Of a stretch of DNA of 64,000 nt, positions 25,244 to 34,582 are shown piece by piece (position 1 is the stretch's first letter; each line of letters starts with the position of its first letter). Below the pieces are notes generated by a model. The model ran no database searches, was not told the DNA's origin, and worked only from the letters and a program-made list of their open reading frames with translations. This DNA is from Sclerotiophoma versabilis (taxonomy: Eukaryota; Ascomycota; Dothideomycetes; Pleosporales; Didymellaceae): the NCBI GenBank assembly GCA_012274445.1, contig JAAROD010000014.1:799001-863000 (forward strand). The letters are read 5' to 3'. A program made the translations under genes and the position numbers.

Positions 25244-25889
25244 CACTCTCTAGAGATTCTAGTCTTTAACTAATATTTCTATATTAGTAGGTTTATTATT
25301 ATACTTTATTAATCCTATTATAAAGGTTTTTTAATTACTCTATACACTATATCTTTATAATTAAAGTTTAGAAAAGATTCTATAATTTAGTTAGTAGGTA
25401 AATGCTTATATATAATAATAAATAATAATATTTTTAATCTTTACTTTTCTTAATTCTTATTCTTATAATTCTTATTCTTCTACTTATATTCTATAAGCTA
25501 ATTCTCTAATACTACTATTATTAATATAAGTAATCTAATTCTTTTCTTTTAGTATACTATTAATATTTAGTATTAGGCTCTTAATTACTATATCTTTAGT
25601 ATTATTTTAATTAATATGCCTTCTAAGCTTTTAAAAACTCCTTCTAAGTATCTAATTAGTAATCTAAGCCTACTTAAAGGTTATAATTCTTTTAAGAAGA
25701 TTAAGACTAAGCTTACTTTATTACCTGCTTTTAATTTACGCTAATCTACTTAATTTAGTAGGATTTTAACTAATTATAACATTCTAATAATAGTCTATTC
25801 TAGATTAGAGAGTAAAGATAATAATAAAATTAATCTAAAGTTAATATTCTAGAAGTTTTAGTTTTAGACTACTACTACTATAAAGTAAT
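25244..25889 (-). mobile_element. Element Y, 3' internal part
   Basis: RIP-mutated sequence between the Y LTR and copia B, expected by position to hold the end of RNase H and the 3' leader. The last five bases, GTAAT, are the target duplication of copia B. No frame is readable. Confidence 0.6.
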
Positions 25890-26181
25890 TATTAATAAGC
25901 TTATAGTATAAAACTTAGGTAATTAAATAATTAATTAGTATCTATCTATCTAGATATAATAACTATTTATATATAAAGAAAATAATATTAGTTATATAAC
26001 TCTAGAATTAAGCTTATAGGTAGTAGTAAGTCTACTTAACTATAGTTAGCTTAACTACTAAGCTTCTTAAGAGTTAGCTATAAGCTTAGGTGCATAGGCT
26101 TATACTTTAGGTAATACCTAGCCCTAATATACTAATACCTTACTTAGCCTAGTAGTAAGCTAGCAGCTTACTTATATAATA
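25890..26181 (-). repeat. 3' LTR of copia B
   Basis: 292 bp, preceded on the plus strand by GTAAT. Strongly RIP-mutated. Confidence 0.85.
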
Positions 26182-26879
26182 CACTCTCTAGATAGTTTTT
26201 TATAAATAAAAGAGGATCTAATAAACTACTATATAGCTTATTACTTTATTTAGTAGTAATTATTATACTTTCTATCTAAGGTACTGTTTTAAGCTTTTAA
26301 GTATTATTAGAGAAGCTTATTTTACTAGCGTAAACCTTTTATATTAGTTTATACTTCTACTTTAACCTTATAATATTAAGTAGCTCTATATAATACTAGA
26401 TACTTAACTTAAAATATATAGCTTAACTACGTACTATCTACTTAATTTTAACTTCTTTATTACCTAGTTTATTTATAGTTAGAGTTTTTATATAATATTT
26501 TATAGTAATAAGCAGTATAGGTATAGAGTAAGTAGCTTACTTTACCTTTACTAGAGCTAATTATTATATAATTAGCTCCTTTTACTAATTTTAACTATCT
26601 CTTAGTCTATTACTATAGCTATAAGTACTCTTTTATTTTACTCTTAAGTTAAGCTTCTTCTACCTATTTAGCTACTTACTATAAGCTTCTTAAGCTTCTT
26701 ATACCTCTTAAGTTACTTATAACTTATTATTTAAGCTTAAGTTATAGCTAGAAAGTAGCTACTCTTTTCTTACTAGCTTAGATAGCTTCTAATTAAGCTT
26801 TTTATATAGCTTTTCTAGGCTCTTTTTAACTATTTAGCTAACTTTAGATAGAAAGAACCTAAGTCTAAGTACTTTATAT

Positions 26880-27215
26880 ATACTACTACTACTACTACTA
26901 CTACTAATACTAAGTACTACTATACTACTACTACTACTACTAACTATACTACTACTACTTATACTCTACTTCTTATACCTTATATACTTACTACTTACTT
27001 CTACTACTTAGTTTTTTCTTTAGGTATTAGTAGTTTAGCTTTAGCTAATTAAGCTTCTTTTACTAGGCCCTTAGGCTCTATTAGAGACTCTAGCTCTCTC
27101 TCCTCTTACCTACTACTACTACTCTCTTTCTAGCTATCTTCTCTACTACTACTACTACTTCTACCTCTGCCTCTACTAGCTTCTACTCTTACTACTACTA
27201 CTACTACTACTACTA
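26880..27215 (-). repeat. (ACT)n tracts in the 3' region of copia B
   Basis: Runs of ACT triplets at about 26,880-26,960 and 27,190-27,215, the inverted counterpart of the (AGT)n tracts of copia A. Confidence 0.75.
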
Positions 27216-27863
27216 TTATACCTATTATAGGCACTATATAGCGTAAGTATAGAATTATACTCTACTTAGGCTATATATATACTCTGCTAGTTAATAGCTT
27301 AGCTGCGTAGTACTATAATATAGCTAATACTAGCCTTTATACCTACTACTACTTCTAGTACTCTTTAGAGTACTTCTATTACTCTATATAGATTCTAGAG
27401 CTTCTTAAGCTTATAGTATATAAACTAATAGCTTTTATAGCTCTAGCTCTTTTAAGGTAGTTAGTATTACTCTTACTAATAAGCTATAGGTATCTAGAAG
27501 TATAACTACTTCTATAGGTTACTATTCTTTTTCTATAATATAGTTTATTACTAATAACCTTATAAAGGTTTATAAACCTATATATTACTTAGTATATAAT
27601 AAAGAAGCTTTTAGTAAAAGGTTATAGTTTTAATAGAAACTAAGAAAAGAGCTCTAGATTTAGGAGTTAGTAGTAGGCACCTAAGAAAAGAGAGTTATCT
27701 TCTTTAGTAGTTAAATTAATTATTTACTCTCTCTTTTAACTACTTTTTTTATAACTCTATAACCTATTATACCTTACTATTTATATTATAAAGGTTTAGG
27801 TAAGTTAAAAAGCGCTTATAAGCCTGCCTAGAAAGTGCTTTTATTAACCTATTAGTAGGTATC

Positions 27864-28155
27864 TGTTAATAAGCTTGCAGTATAATACTTAGGTAATTAA
27901 ATAATTAATTAGTGCCTATCTATCTAGACATAACAACTGTTTATATATAAAGGAGATATTATTAGTTATATAACTCTAGAATTGAGCTTATAGGTAGTAG
28001 TAGGTCTGCTTAACTATAGTTGGCTTAACTACTAAGCTTCGTAAGAGTTAGCTATAAGCTTAGGCGCACAGGCTTATACTTTAGGTAATGCCTAGCTCTA
28101 ATATACTAATGCCTTACTTAGCCTAGCAGTAAGCTAGTAGCTTACTTATACAATA
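27864..28155 (-). repeat. Solo LTR of the copia A/B family, lightly mutated
   Basis: 292 bp with the 5-bp duplication GTATC on both sides (27,859-27,863 and 28,156-28,160). The corresponding stretch in copia A (near 22,030) is uninterrupted. It starts TGTTAATAAGCTTGCAG on the plus strand and keeps many CA and TG dinucleotides that the four other copies of this LTR have lost. Confidence 0.9.
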
Positions 28156-30171
28156 GTATCTTACTTATTTTTATATAGGTTACTATAAAGGTACCTTTTA
28201 TATACGCTTATTTAAGCTATATATTCTATATATCTATATAGCGCAGCTAGGTAGTAAGCTACTTACTCTCTTCTACTACTAACTATATAGTTTACTAATT
28301 ATTATAGAATATTTCCTAAGTAACCTCTAGGTTAAGGCAGAGCTTATAGAGAAATTACTTTAGAGTAGTACTCTTCTTAGCTATATACTTAAGAGCTAGT
28401 AGTTTAGCTTTAGCTATTAAGGTAGTTACTATAGACTACCTAGCTACCTTCTATATAATTAGGCTGCTAAAGAGCTATATAATATACCTCTAAGATAATT
28501 AATATAATTTACTATTATTAGTAAATAAAGCGTCTCTATATATAAGAAGCTAGCTGCCTAAATAAGCTCTATACTATATACCTAGGTACTTAGTTCTATA
28601 TAGGTAGCTAATAACTTAAGTAGCTACTTAGAAGTAAGTAGCTCTAGAATTTATTAGATAGTAAGATAGCTAAGAAGCTGTATACGCAATATCTAGCTAT
28701 ATTATAATTATAGTATATAATATTAACTCTACCTACTCTTAATAAGCCTTAATTTCTTACTTTAAAGCTTTTTCTATATACTTCTAAAGCTTAATTATAG
28801 AAAAGAGGATACTTAGGAGTAACCTCTTCTCTAAAACCTTAAACTTAGTAGTAAGCTTCTTAATATAGAAGTTATAAGTAAGTATTATTACTTAGGCTGC
28901 TTAATCTTATATAATATAAACTTCTAAAAACTATTTAGTAGCTCTATAATCTATAATTTAATATTTAGCTATTAATAAGCTTATAAACTACTCTATAACT
29001 ACTTAATTATTCTTATAATAAGTAAGGAGAATATTATTAATATAGAAGAGTAAGATAAATTTTTACTTATTATTAAAGAATAAGCATAGCTCTTCTTTTA
29101 ATACTATTAAACTAAGCTTCTAGAGGGTGCTAGACAGCTTCTTATACTATAGAATAAAGAAGTCTTAGAAACTATATAGAGCCTATAGTAGTAGTACTAC
29201 CTACTTAGGCTTCTTAAATCTATTAGGCAGCTTATATAGTACTAGCAGCTAGTCTTAGTAGCTTATATTAAGAAATATACTTCTTATATTATACTATAGT
29301 AGCTCTAAATTAAACTAAGCTATTATAGTAACTATTATATAGAAGAACCTTATAGTAAGTGTTATAGTATAGGTTAACTTAATTAGATTCTTTACCTAGA
29401 GGTCTCTGTGTACGTATATTCTAGCTTTATATTTTATAAAGTAGCTATCTTAATTAAGCTTATAAGTAAATACCTATTTAAGTAGTAAAGCTCTAGCTTA
29501 GAAGCTTATTTTGTCTATTTCTTTCTAGGTATTTTTCTTAGTAAGTATTATAATCTCTTTTATACAGGCCTAGTAGAATAGAGTACCTAGAGGGTAATTA
29601 GTAAGCTCTTTCTATATATTAAGAACTAGAGAGAGCTAGTTATAGTATACCTGCTGCTTATTTTTAGCTAATAGCTTTTCTAACCTTATTACTAAGGCTA
29701 TAATAACTATATAGATTATAATAAGGTCTCTTTTCTAGTTTCTATACTTATTTATATAATTAAATAAGCTTCTAAGTAGCTAAAGGTAACTATCTTACTC
29801 TATTAAGCTTATTATAGTATATATACCTACTCTATTATCTTCTCTAAGCTTATTATACTCTTAGTTATATAGCCTACAGCTTAATTATATTAGTAGGCTA
29901 ATAGTTCTACGCTAATTAGTGCAGCTTATAGTTAGTTTACCTACTCTTATTAATCTCTAAGAAGGTATAAGAATAATTAGAAAGTTAGGTCTTCTTATTA
30001 GTAGATTATTAAAATCCTTATTACCTACTAGAGAGCTCTCTTCTTTAATAGTAGAGTGTACTTTCTATAAGCTTCTAGATAGGTGCTCTTCTAAAGGAGC
30101 TTCTCTACTTACTACTAGCTACTTAGGTTCTAGTTTTAGGTTAGAGAAGAGAAGGCCTAGTTCTTAGCGCC

Positions 30172-30672
30172 TGTTGAAGTTGTACTTTCAAGCAAAGCTC
30201 GTAAGCACTATTCGTATTGGTTCTCAGGGATGAGCGCTGGTACAGGATGATCCGTAAGGGTTGGGGTTATTGTCTAGTGAGACACCGTGACAATGGAGGG
30301 TAACAATGAGTAGTATAGAGTAGACTATCTAGCTCGAGAGTTGGGGGTTGAGATTCCAAAGACAAACTTGATTGACTAAGTTGAACACGAACCATAAGGG
30401 TTGTGTTCCTACTGACTATATACTTAAGATGTCCCATAGTGTAGCATGGTCTTCCACCAAGTCCCATAGGGGGCCTTGTGGTATTCATGGAACAATGTGG
30501 GATTCGTGGGACATCACGTGACGTTGTGTTGTCGTGTCTCACACTCCTGACTCCAGGTTCTGTGTGGAGTTCGTGAGACATCACGTGACCTGGGGCCTGG
30601 CGCCCGCCGATCCAGGGCCCGCCATTGGTAATAAGTCACCATCCCCGCGTGCCATCCTCCGAGATCGTAACA
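30172..30672 (-). repeat. 3' LTR of the intact chromovirus
   Basis: 501 bp, identical by eye to the other LTR. Two copies of ACATCACGTGAC (30,511-30,522 and 30,578-30,589) each contain the palindrome TCACGTGA. Confidence 0.95.
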
Positions 30673-30687
30673 CTATCCCCCTCTTCC
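30673..30687 (-). other. Polypurine tract of the chromovirus
   Basis: On the minus strand GGAAGAGGGGGATAG directly precedes the 3' LTR, the usual place and composition for the primer of plus-strand DNA synthesis. Confidence 0.85.
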
Positions 30688-30783
30688 ACGATTCATGTCC
30701 TCATGAATTAACCGATGTCCTCCAGGAGTACTCTACACCGTCATACCAAAGGAGATCGCATAAACGCTGTCGGATTCATTGCC

Positions 30784-31260
30784 ATGGTTGCTTGCAAATA
30801 CTGCGCCAAGAACAACTTGCCTTGCAAGTTGGCGTCCCTGAGCAAGAAGTGCGGAAACTGCGAGTACAACGGGATCAAGAAGTGTGAACCAGTTGACCTG
30901 CCCGTTCCCGACTTCTCGAAAATCGACAACGAGATGTCGCGGTTGGAACAAATGGAAGACGAAGCGGCTGAGGCCGAGGAGGCCGCGATGGCCGCCTTGC
31001 AAGCTGCCCGTGCGAAGTTGAATCGGGTGCGTAAACAAAAGAAATTCTTAAAGCGTCGAGAACAACAATGGTTCGACGCGAGTGCTCAGTTCGTTGAAGA
31101 GATTGAGCCTCTGGAGCAACAGGAGTCGTTGTTGAATGACGTCACTGTTCTCGAAAATGGGCTCATGCCCGGGACCCTTGGTCTCGACTGGGGATCGTAT
31201 CCTCCGCCTCTGGATCCTGATTCCGCCGATACTGCCGCAACAACTGTTGGCAGTTCTTAA
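30784..31260 (+). CDS. Antisense accessory gene: small Zn(II)2Cys6 coiled-coil protein
   Basis: Open for 158 residues from the ATG at 30,784 (context GCCATGG). An upstream in-frame ATG at 30,715 would add 23 residues but has a poorer context. Cys 4, 7, 14, 23, 26 and 34 give C-X2-C-X6-C-X8-C-X2-C-X7-C, the spacing of fungal Zn(II)2Cys6 DNA-binding clusters. Residues about 45-115 are rich in Glu, Ala, Lys, Arg and Gln and predicted by eye to form a coiled coil, including RKQKKFLKRREQQW. No activation or middle-homology domain follows. The gene runs against gag-pol and overlaps the last 98 bases of pol tail to tail, starting about 110 bp inside the LTR. A role in DNA or nucleic-acid binding for the element is inferred; nothing proves it. 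Confidence 0.75.
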   Translation: MVACKYCAKNNLPCKLASLSKKCGNCEYNGIKKCEPVDLPVPDFSKIDNEMSRLEQMEDEAAEAEEAAMAALQAARAKLNRVRKQKKFLKRREQQWFDASAQFVEEIEPLEQQESLLNDVTVLENGLMPGTLGLDWGSYPPPLDPDSADTAATTVGSS

Positions 31261-34200
31261 GGTGCGCTGGGGGTTCCCATGTACTTTCTGACTCCGGGTA
31301 CCCTAACCATTTGACTAGGTATCGAATTCCTTTCTTGGTTCTTCGATGTGTTGTTATTTTTTCGACTTCCCACTCATCGTTGCCGTCGGCTTGGTAGTGG
31401 AAGTCTTTCTGGATTGGCGTTCTTGGGTCGGCAGGTTCCAACAGCGAGACATGGAACACTGGGTGGATCTTTGCATCCTTGGGTAGCTCAAGTCGGTAGT
31501 TGACTGGGCTGATTTGCTTAGAAATGAAAAATGGTCCGACCTTGACCTTGTCCAGTTTTTTCGTTGCTCTTCGTGTTCTGAGATTTTTTGTGAGGAGATA
31601 GACTTTATCCCCCTCCTTTAGCTGAGGTGCCGTTTTTCGTTTCTGATTGACATATGAAATGGCTCGTTCCTGAGCCCGTGCGATGTTTTCGAGTGATTTC
31701 TGGTGTACTTCCTTTAGTCTGACTGCTGAAGCTATTGCTGATTCCGTCTGAATAGGGCAATTGAGAGATCGAGTAAAGAGATTTGGGTGTCTCCCGTGAT
31801 TCGCGAAGAACGGCGTTGTGCCTGTTGCTTCCGATAACTTGTTGTTGTATGCGATTTGTGCCATGGGTAACAGCGAGACCCAGTTGTCTTGTTCCTGGTT
31901 GCTGTAGATCCGAAGGTACGTTTCCATCGTCTGATTCGTTCTTTCTGTCTGTCCGTCCGTCTGCGGATGATAGGCTGTAGATAGCTTTTTCTTGGTACCT
32001 AATGCGGCAAGCATCGTGGTCCAATAGTTTGACGTGAAAAGCTTATCTCTGTCGCTGACAATTGACTCGGGCATTCCGTGGTGGCGAATGATCCGATCGA
32101 TGAATACCGTAGCTAGCTGCCGCGCAGTGTAGCTGTGTCTGAATGGTATCATTTCAGCGTATTTGGTGAATCGATCCACTACGACGAAGATTGAGTCGTA
32201 GGTATATCCTGTGACAGGGTCCTTGGAGGGTGGTAGCTGCGTAACGAAATCCATCGTGATGTTCGTCCATGGTGCCGTGGGTGGCTCCATTGCTTGTGCC
32301 TCTCCGTACTTGGCGTGTGTGCTGTGCTTGTTCTGTTGGCACTGCACGCAGTTCCTGATGAACTTGGTGACCTTGTCCTTCATGTTGGGAAACTCATAAT
32401 GTCGCTTGATGAGTTCCATGGTGCGGGCAATACCAGGGTGTCCGTGTAGCGCATCGTCATGATGTCTTGAGATGACTTCCTCTTGAAGCTCCTCTGGTAC
32501 TTGCTCCGGGATGCGTTGTTCCTGCTGAACTTGCATCACTAGATTGAGCTGCTGTGTTGGTCCTAAAGACCCATCTTTGTTAACTCCGAGGATGGCGAAT
32601 TTGTTGATTGTCTTTTCGCCTGCGAGGTCGTGGCGTCGGCTGAGCGCGTCTGCTCTACCGTTTTCCTTCCCCGGTGTGTACAGGATCTTGAACTTGTACT
32701 GACCAAGCATTTCTGACCAGCGTACTTGCCGTCGGTTCAGAACCTTAGTAGTGGTGAAATGTACCAAGTTCTTGTGATCTGTGTAGATGGTGAGTTCTGA
32801 GCAGCTTTCTGCGTATACTCTCCAATGTTGTAGTGCATCGACGATGGCCATAAGCTCTTTGTCGTGTACATCGTAACGTTCTTCCGGTGCCGTGAACTTC
32901 CTTGAGTGGTAGGCGATCGGGTGCCATTGACCGCCTCGTTCTTGAGTAATGCATGCTCCTAATGCCAAATCCGAGGCATCTGTTTCAAGGCGTGCGGGTT
33001 CGCCGCTCCTGAATGCAATCAGTGTGGGAGGCTCTATGCATGCTTGCTTGAGCGATTGGAAAGCGTCTTCTTGCGCTTGTTCCCATTTGAAGGGTGTGTC
33101 CTTCCGCGTAAGTCTCGTGAGCGGTAAGGCCTTCATGGAGTAGTCCTTGATGAAACGTCGGTTGAAGTTGACGAACCCAAGGAATTCTTGAATTCCCTTG
33201 ACTGTAGTGGGTGTCGGCCAATCCTTCACAACCTGGATTTTCTTTTCGCTCATCTTAACTCCATATCTTCCTACGACATAGCCAAGGAACTCTACTTCTT
33301 CCTTGTGCCATTCGCACTTCTCTGGCTTCAGCCTGAGGTCTGCTGTTGCTAAGCATTCTAACACTTGTCGCACGTGGACCTTGTGTTCTTCTAGTGTTTT
33401 GCTGTACACTAGGATGTCATCGAGGTATGCCACCACTGTAATGTCCAGGTGTGCTCGTAGCACATTGTTGATTAGTGCCTGGCATACTGCTGGTGCATTG
33501 GTTAGCCCAAATGGCATGACCGTATACTCGTAGTGACCATAACGGGTTCTAAACGCCGTCTTCCATTCTTCGCCCTTCTTCATGCGTATGAGGTTGTACG
33601 CTCCGCGTAAGTCGAGTGCGGTGAAGAACTTCGCTCCTGATAACCGGTCCTGTAACTCGGATATGTTGGGTAGCGGGTAACGATTCTTGATGGTGATATC
33701 GTTCAGCTTTCGGTAGTCGACGCAAAGCCTCAGCTTGCCGTCTTTCTTTGGTACGAATAGAATGGGAAATCCCGCCGGGGATTCGGATTTCCTAATGAAT
33801 CCTTTCGCGAGGTTCTCCTTGATGTACTCGCGTAATATCTCGAGCTCTTTCTCGGATAACTGGTATATAGGCCCGAAGGGTGGTTCTTTCCCTTCCTCGA
33901 GTTTAATCTCACAATCCCAAGGTTGATGCTTGGGTAGCGCTTTTGCGGATAACTCTTCTTTAAACATCCAGGCGTACTGTCTATACACATCTGGTATGCC
34001 AGGAGGTGCACTCTTGTTCTCCTTAACCGTCGTGGAGGGGCTTCCTTTGTCCACACGGTCGACCGCTCTATCTTGGCGCGTCTTATGTGTCGAAGAGACG
34101 TTGTTGATCTCCTTCTCATCCACCAGTCGCGGCGTGCGCTGCGTGGGTTTCGATGCATTGGTGCCGCATTTGCATCGTCTCAACGAAAGTCTTTCCCATG

Positions 34201-34582
34201 TCCAGTCTATCTCTGGATTGTGCTTTCGTAACCAGGGAAGTCCTAGTATGACGTCGTGCGTGGCCTTTGCGAAGACGTCTAGGGTTAGTTCCTCGTGGTG
34301 CCCCTGTATCTCTAGGGGGGCCGCTATCACCTCGTACATGATATACGGCTCTTCCGGCATTGATTCTCCATTGGCTACTCGGAGCGAATAGGCATGTTCC
34401 TTTGTGCGTGGTACGAGGCCTGCTCGGTACATCGCTGTTTGGGATATGTAATTCGCTTGTGCTCCTGAGTCCAAGAGTGCCGATAATACTACTCCATTTA
34501 ACTTGATGGGTAGTCTGATGAGTGAGCCGTCCCCAATAGCGTTAAGGGATCGCTCGACGGAGCACTCTTTTGGCGCTTGCCT
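31163..34582 (-). CDS. pol: Pol polyprotein of the chromovirus (protease, RT, RNase H, integrase, chromodomain)
   Basis: Expressed in the -1 frame relative to gag; the frame is open from 34,594 and no ATG starts it, so a Gag-Pol fusion is expected. Counting from the codon before the protease DSGA, the order is: DSGA at 2-5; RT with FTALDLRGAYNLIR and YLDD (350-353); RNase H with TDAS (498-501); integrase zinc site H672/H679/C709/C712; catalytic D742, D808 and E844; GPF module (980-982); and a C-terminal chromodomain (about 1034-1086, WEVEKI...YLVKWLGYP...WEP). All catalytic residues are present. The protein makes and integrates the cDNA copy. The chromodomain, typical of chromoviruses, may direct insertion to H3K9-methylated chromatin, which fits the location inside RIP-mutated repeats. 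Confidence 0.95.
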   Translation of the reverse strand, partial: RQAPKECSVERSLNAIGDGSLIRLPIKLNGVVLSALLDSGAQANYISQTAMYRAGLVPRTKEHAYSLRVANGESMPEEPYIMYEVIAAPLEIQGHHEELTLDVFAKATHDVILGLPWLRKHNPEIDWTWERLSLRRCKCGTNASKPTQRTPRLVDEKEINNVSSTHKTRQDRAVDRVDKGSPSTTVKENKSAPPGIPDVYRQYAWMFKEELSAKALPKHQPWDCEIKLEEGKEPPFGPIYQLSEKELEILREYIKENLAKGFIRKSESPAGFPILFVPKKDGKLRLCVDYRKLNDITIKNRYPLPNISELQDRLSGAKFFTALDLRGAYNLIRMKKGEEWKTAFRTRYGHYEYTVMPFGLTNAPAVCQALINNVLRAHLDITVVAYLDDILVYSKTLEEHKVHVRQVLECLATADLRLKPEKCEWHKEEVEFLGYVVGRYGVKMSEKKIQVVKDWPTPTTVKGIQEFLGFVNFNRRFIKDYSMKALPLTRLTRKDTPFKWEQAQEDAFQSLKQACIEPPTLIAFRSGEPARLETDASDLALGACITQERGGQWHPIAYHSRKFTAPEERYDVHDKELMAIVDALQHWRVYAESCSELTIYTDHKNLVHFTTTKVLNRRQVRWSEMLGQYKFKILYTPGKENGRADALSRRHDLAGEKTINKFAILGVNKDGSLGPTQQLNLVMQVQQEQRIPEQVPEELQEEVISRHHDDALHGHPGIARTMELIKRHYEFPNMKDKVTKFIRNCVQCQQNKHSTHAKYGEAQAMEPPTAPWTNITMDFVTQLPPSKDPVTGYTYDSIFVVVDRFTKYAEMIPFRHSYTARQLATVFIDRIIRHHGMPESIVSDRDKLFTSNYWTTMLAALGTKKKLSTAYHPQTDGQTERTNQTMETYLRIYSNQEQDNWVSLLPMAQIAYNNKLSEATGTTPFFANHGRHPNLFTRSLNCPIQTESAIASAVRLKEVHQKSLENIARAQERAISYVNQKRKTAPQLKEGDKVYLLTKNLRTRRATKKLDKVKVGPFFISKQISPVNYRLELPKDAKIHPVFHVSLLEPADPRTPIQKDFHYQADGNDEWEVEKITTHRRTKKGIRYLVKWLGYPESESTWEPPAHLKNCQQLLRQYRRNQDPEAEDTIPSRDQGSRA

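Noticed and set aside
30267..30584. 105-codon frame inside the LTR, present in both LTRs
   Set aside because: It is simply open LTR sequence repeated in the other LTR; no domain or start context supports it.
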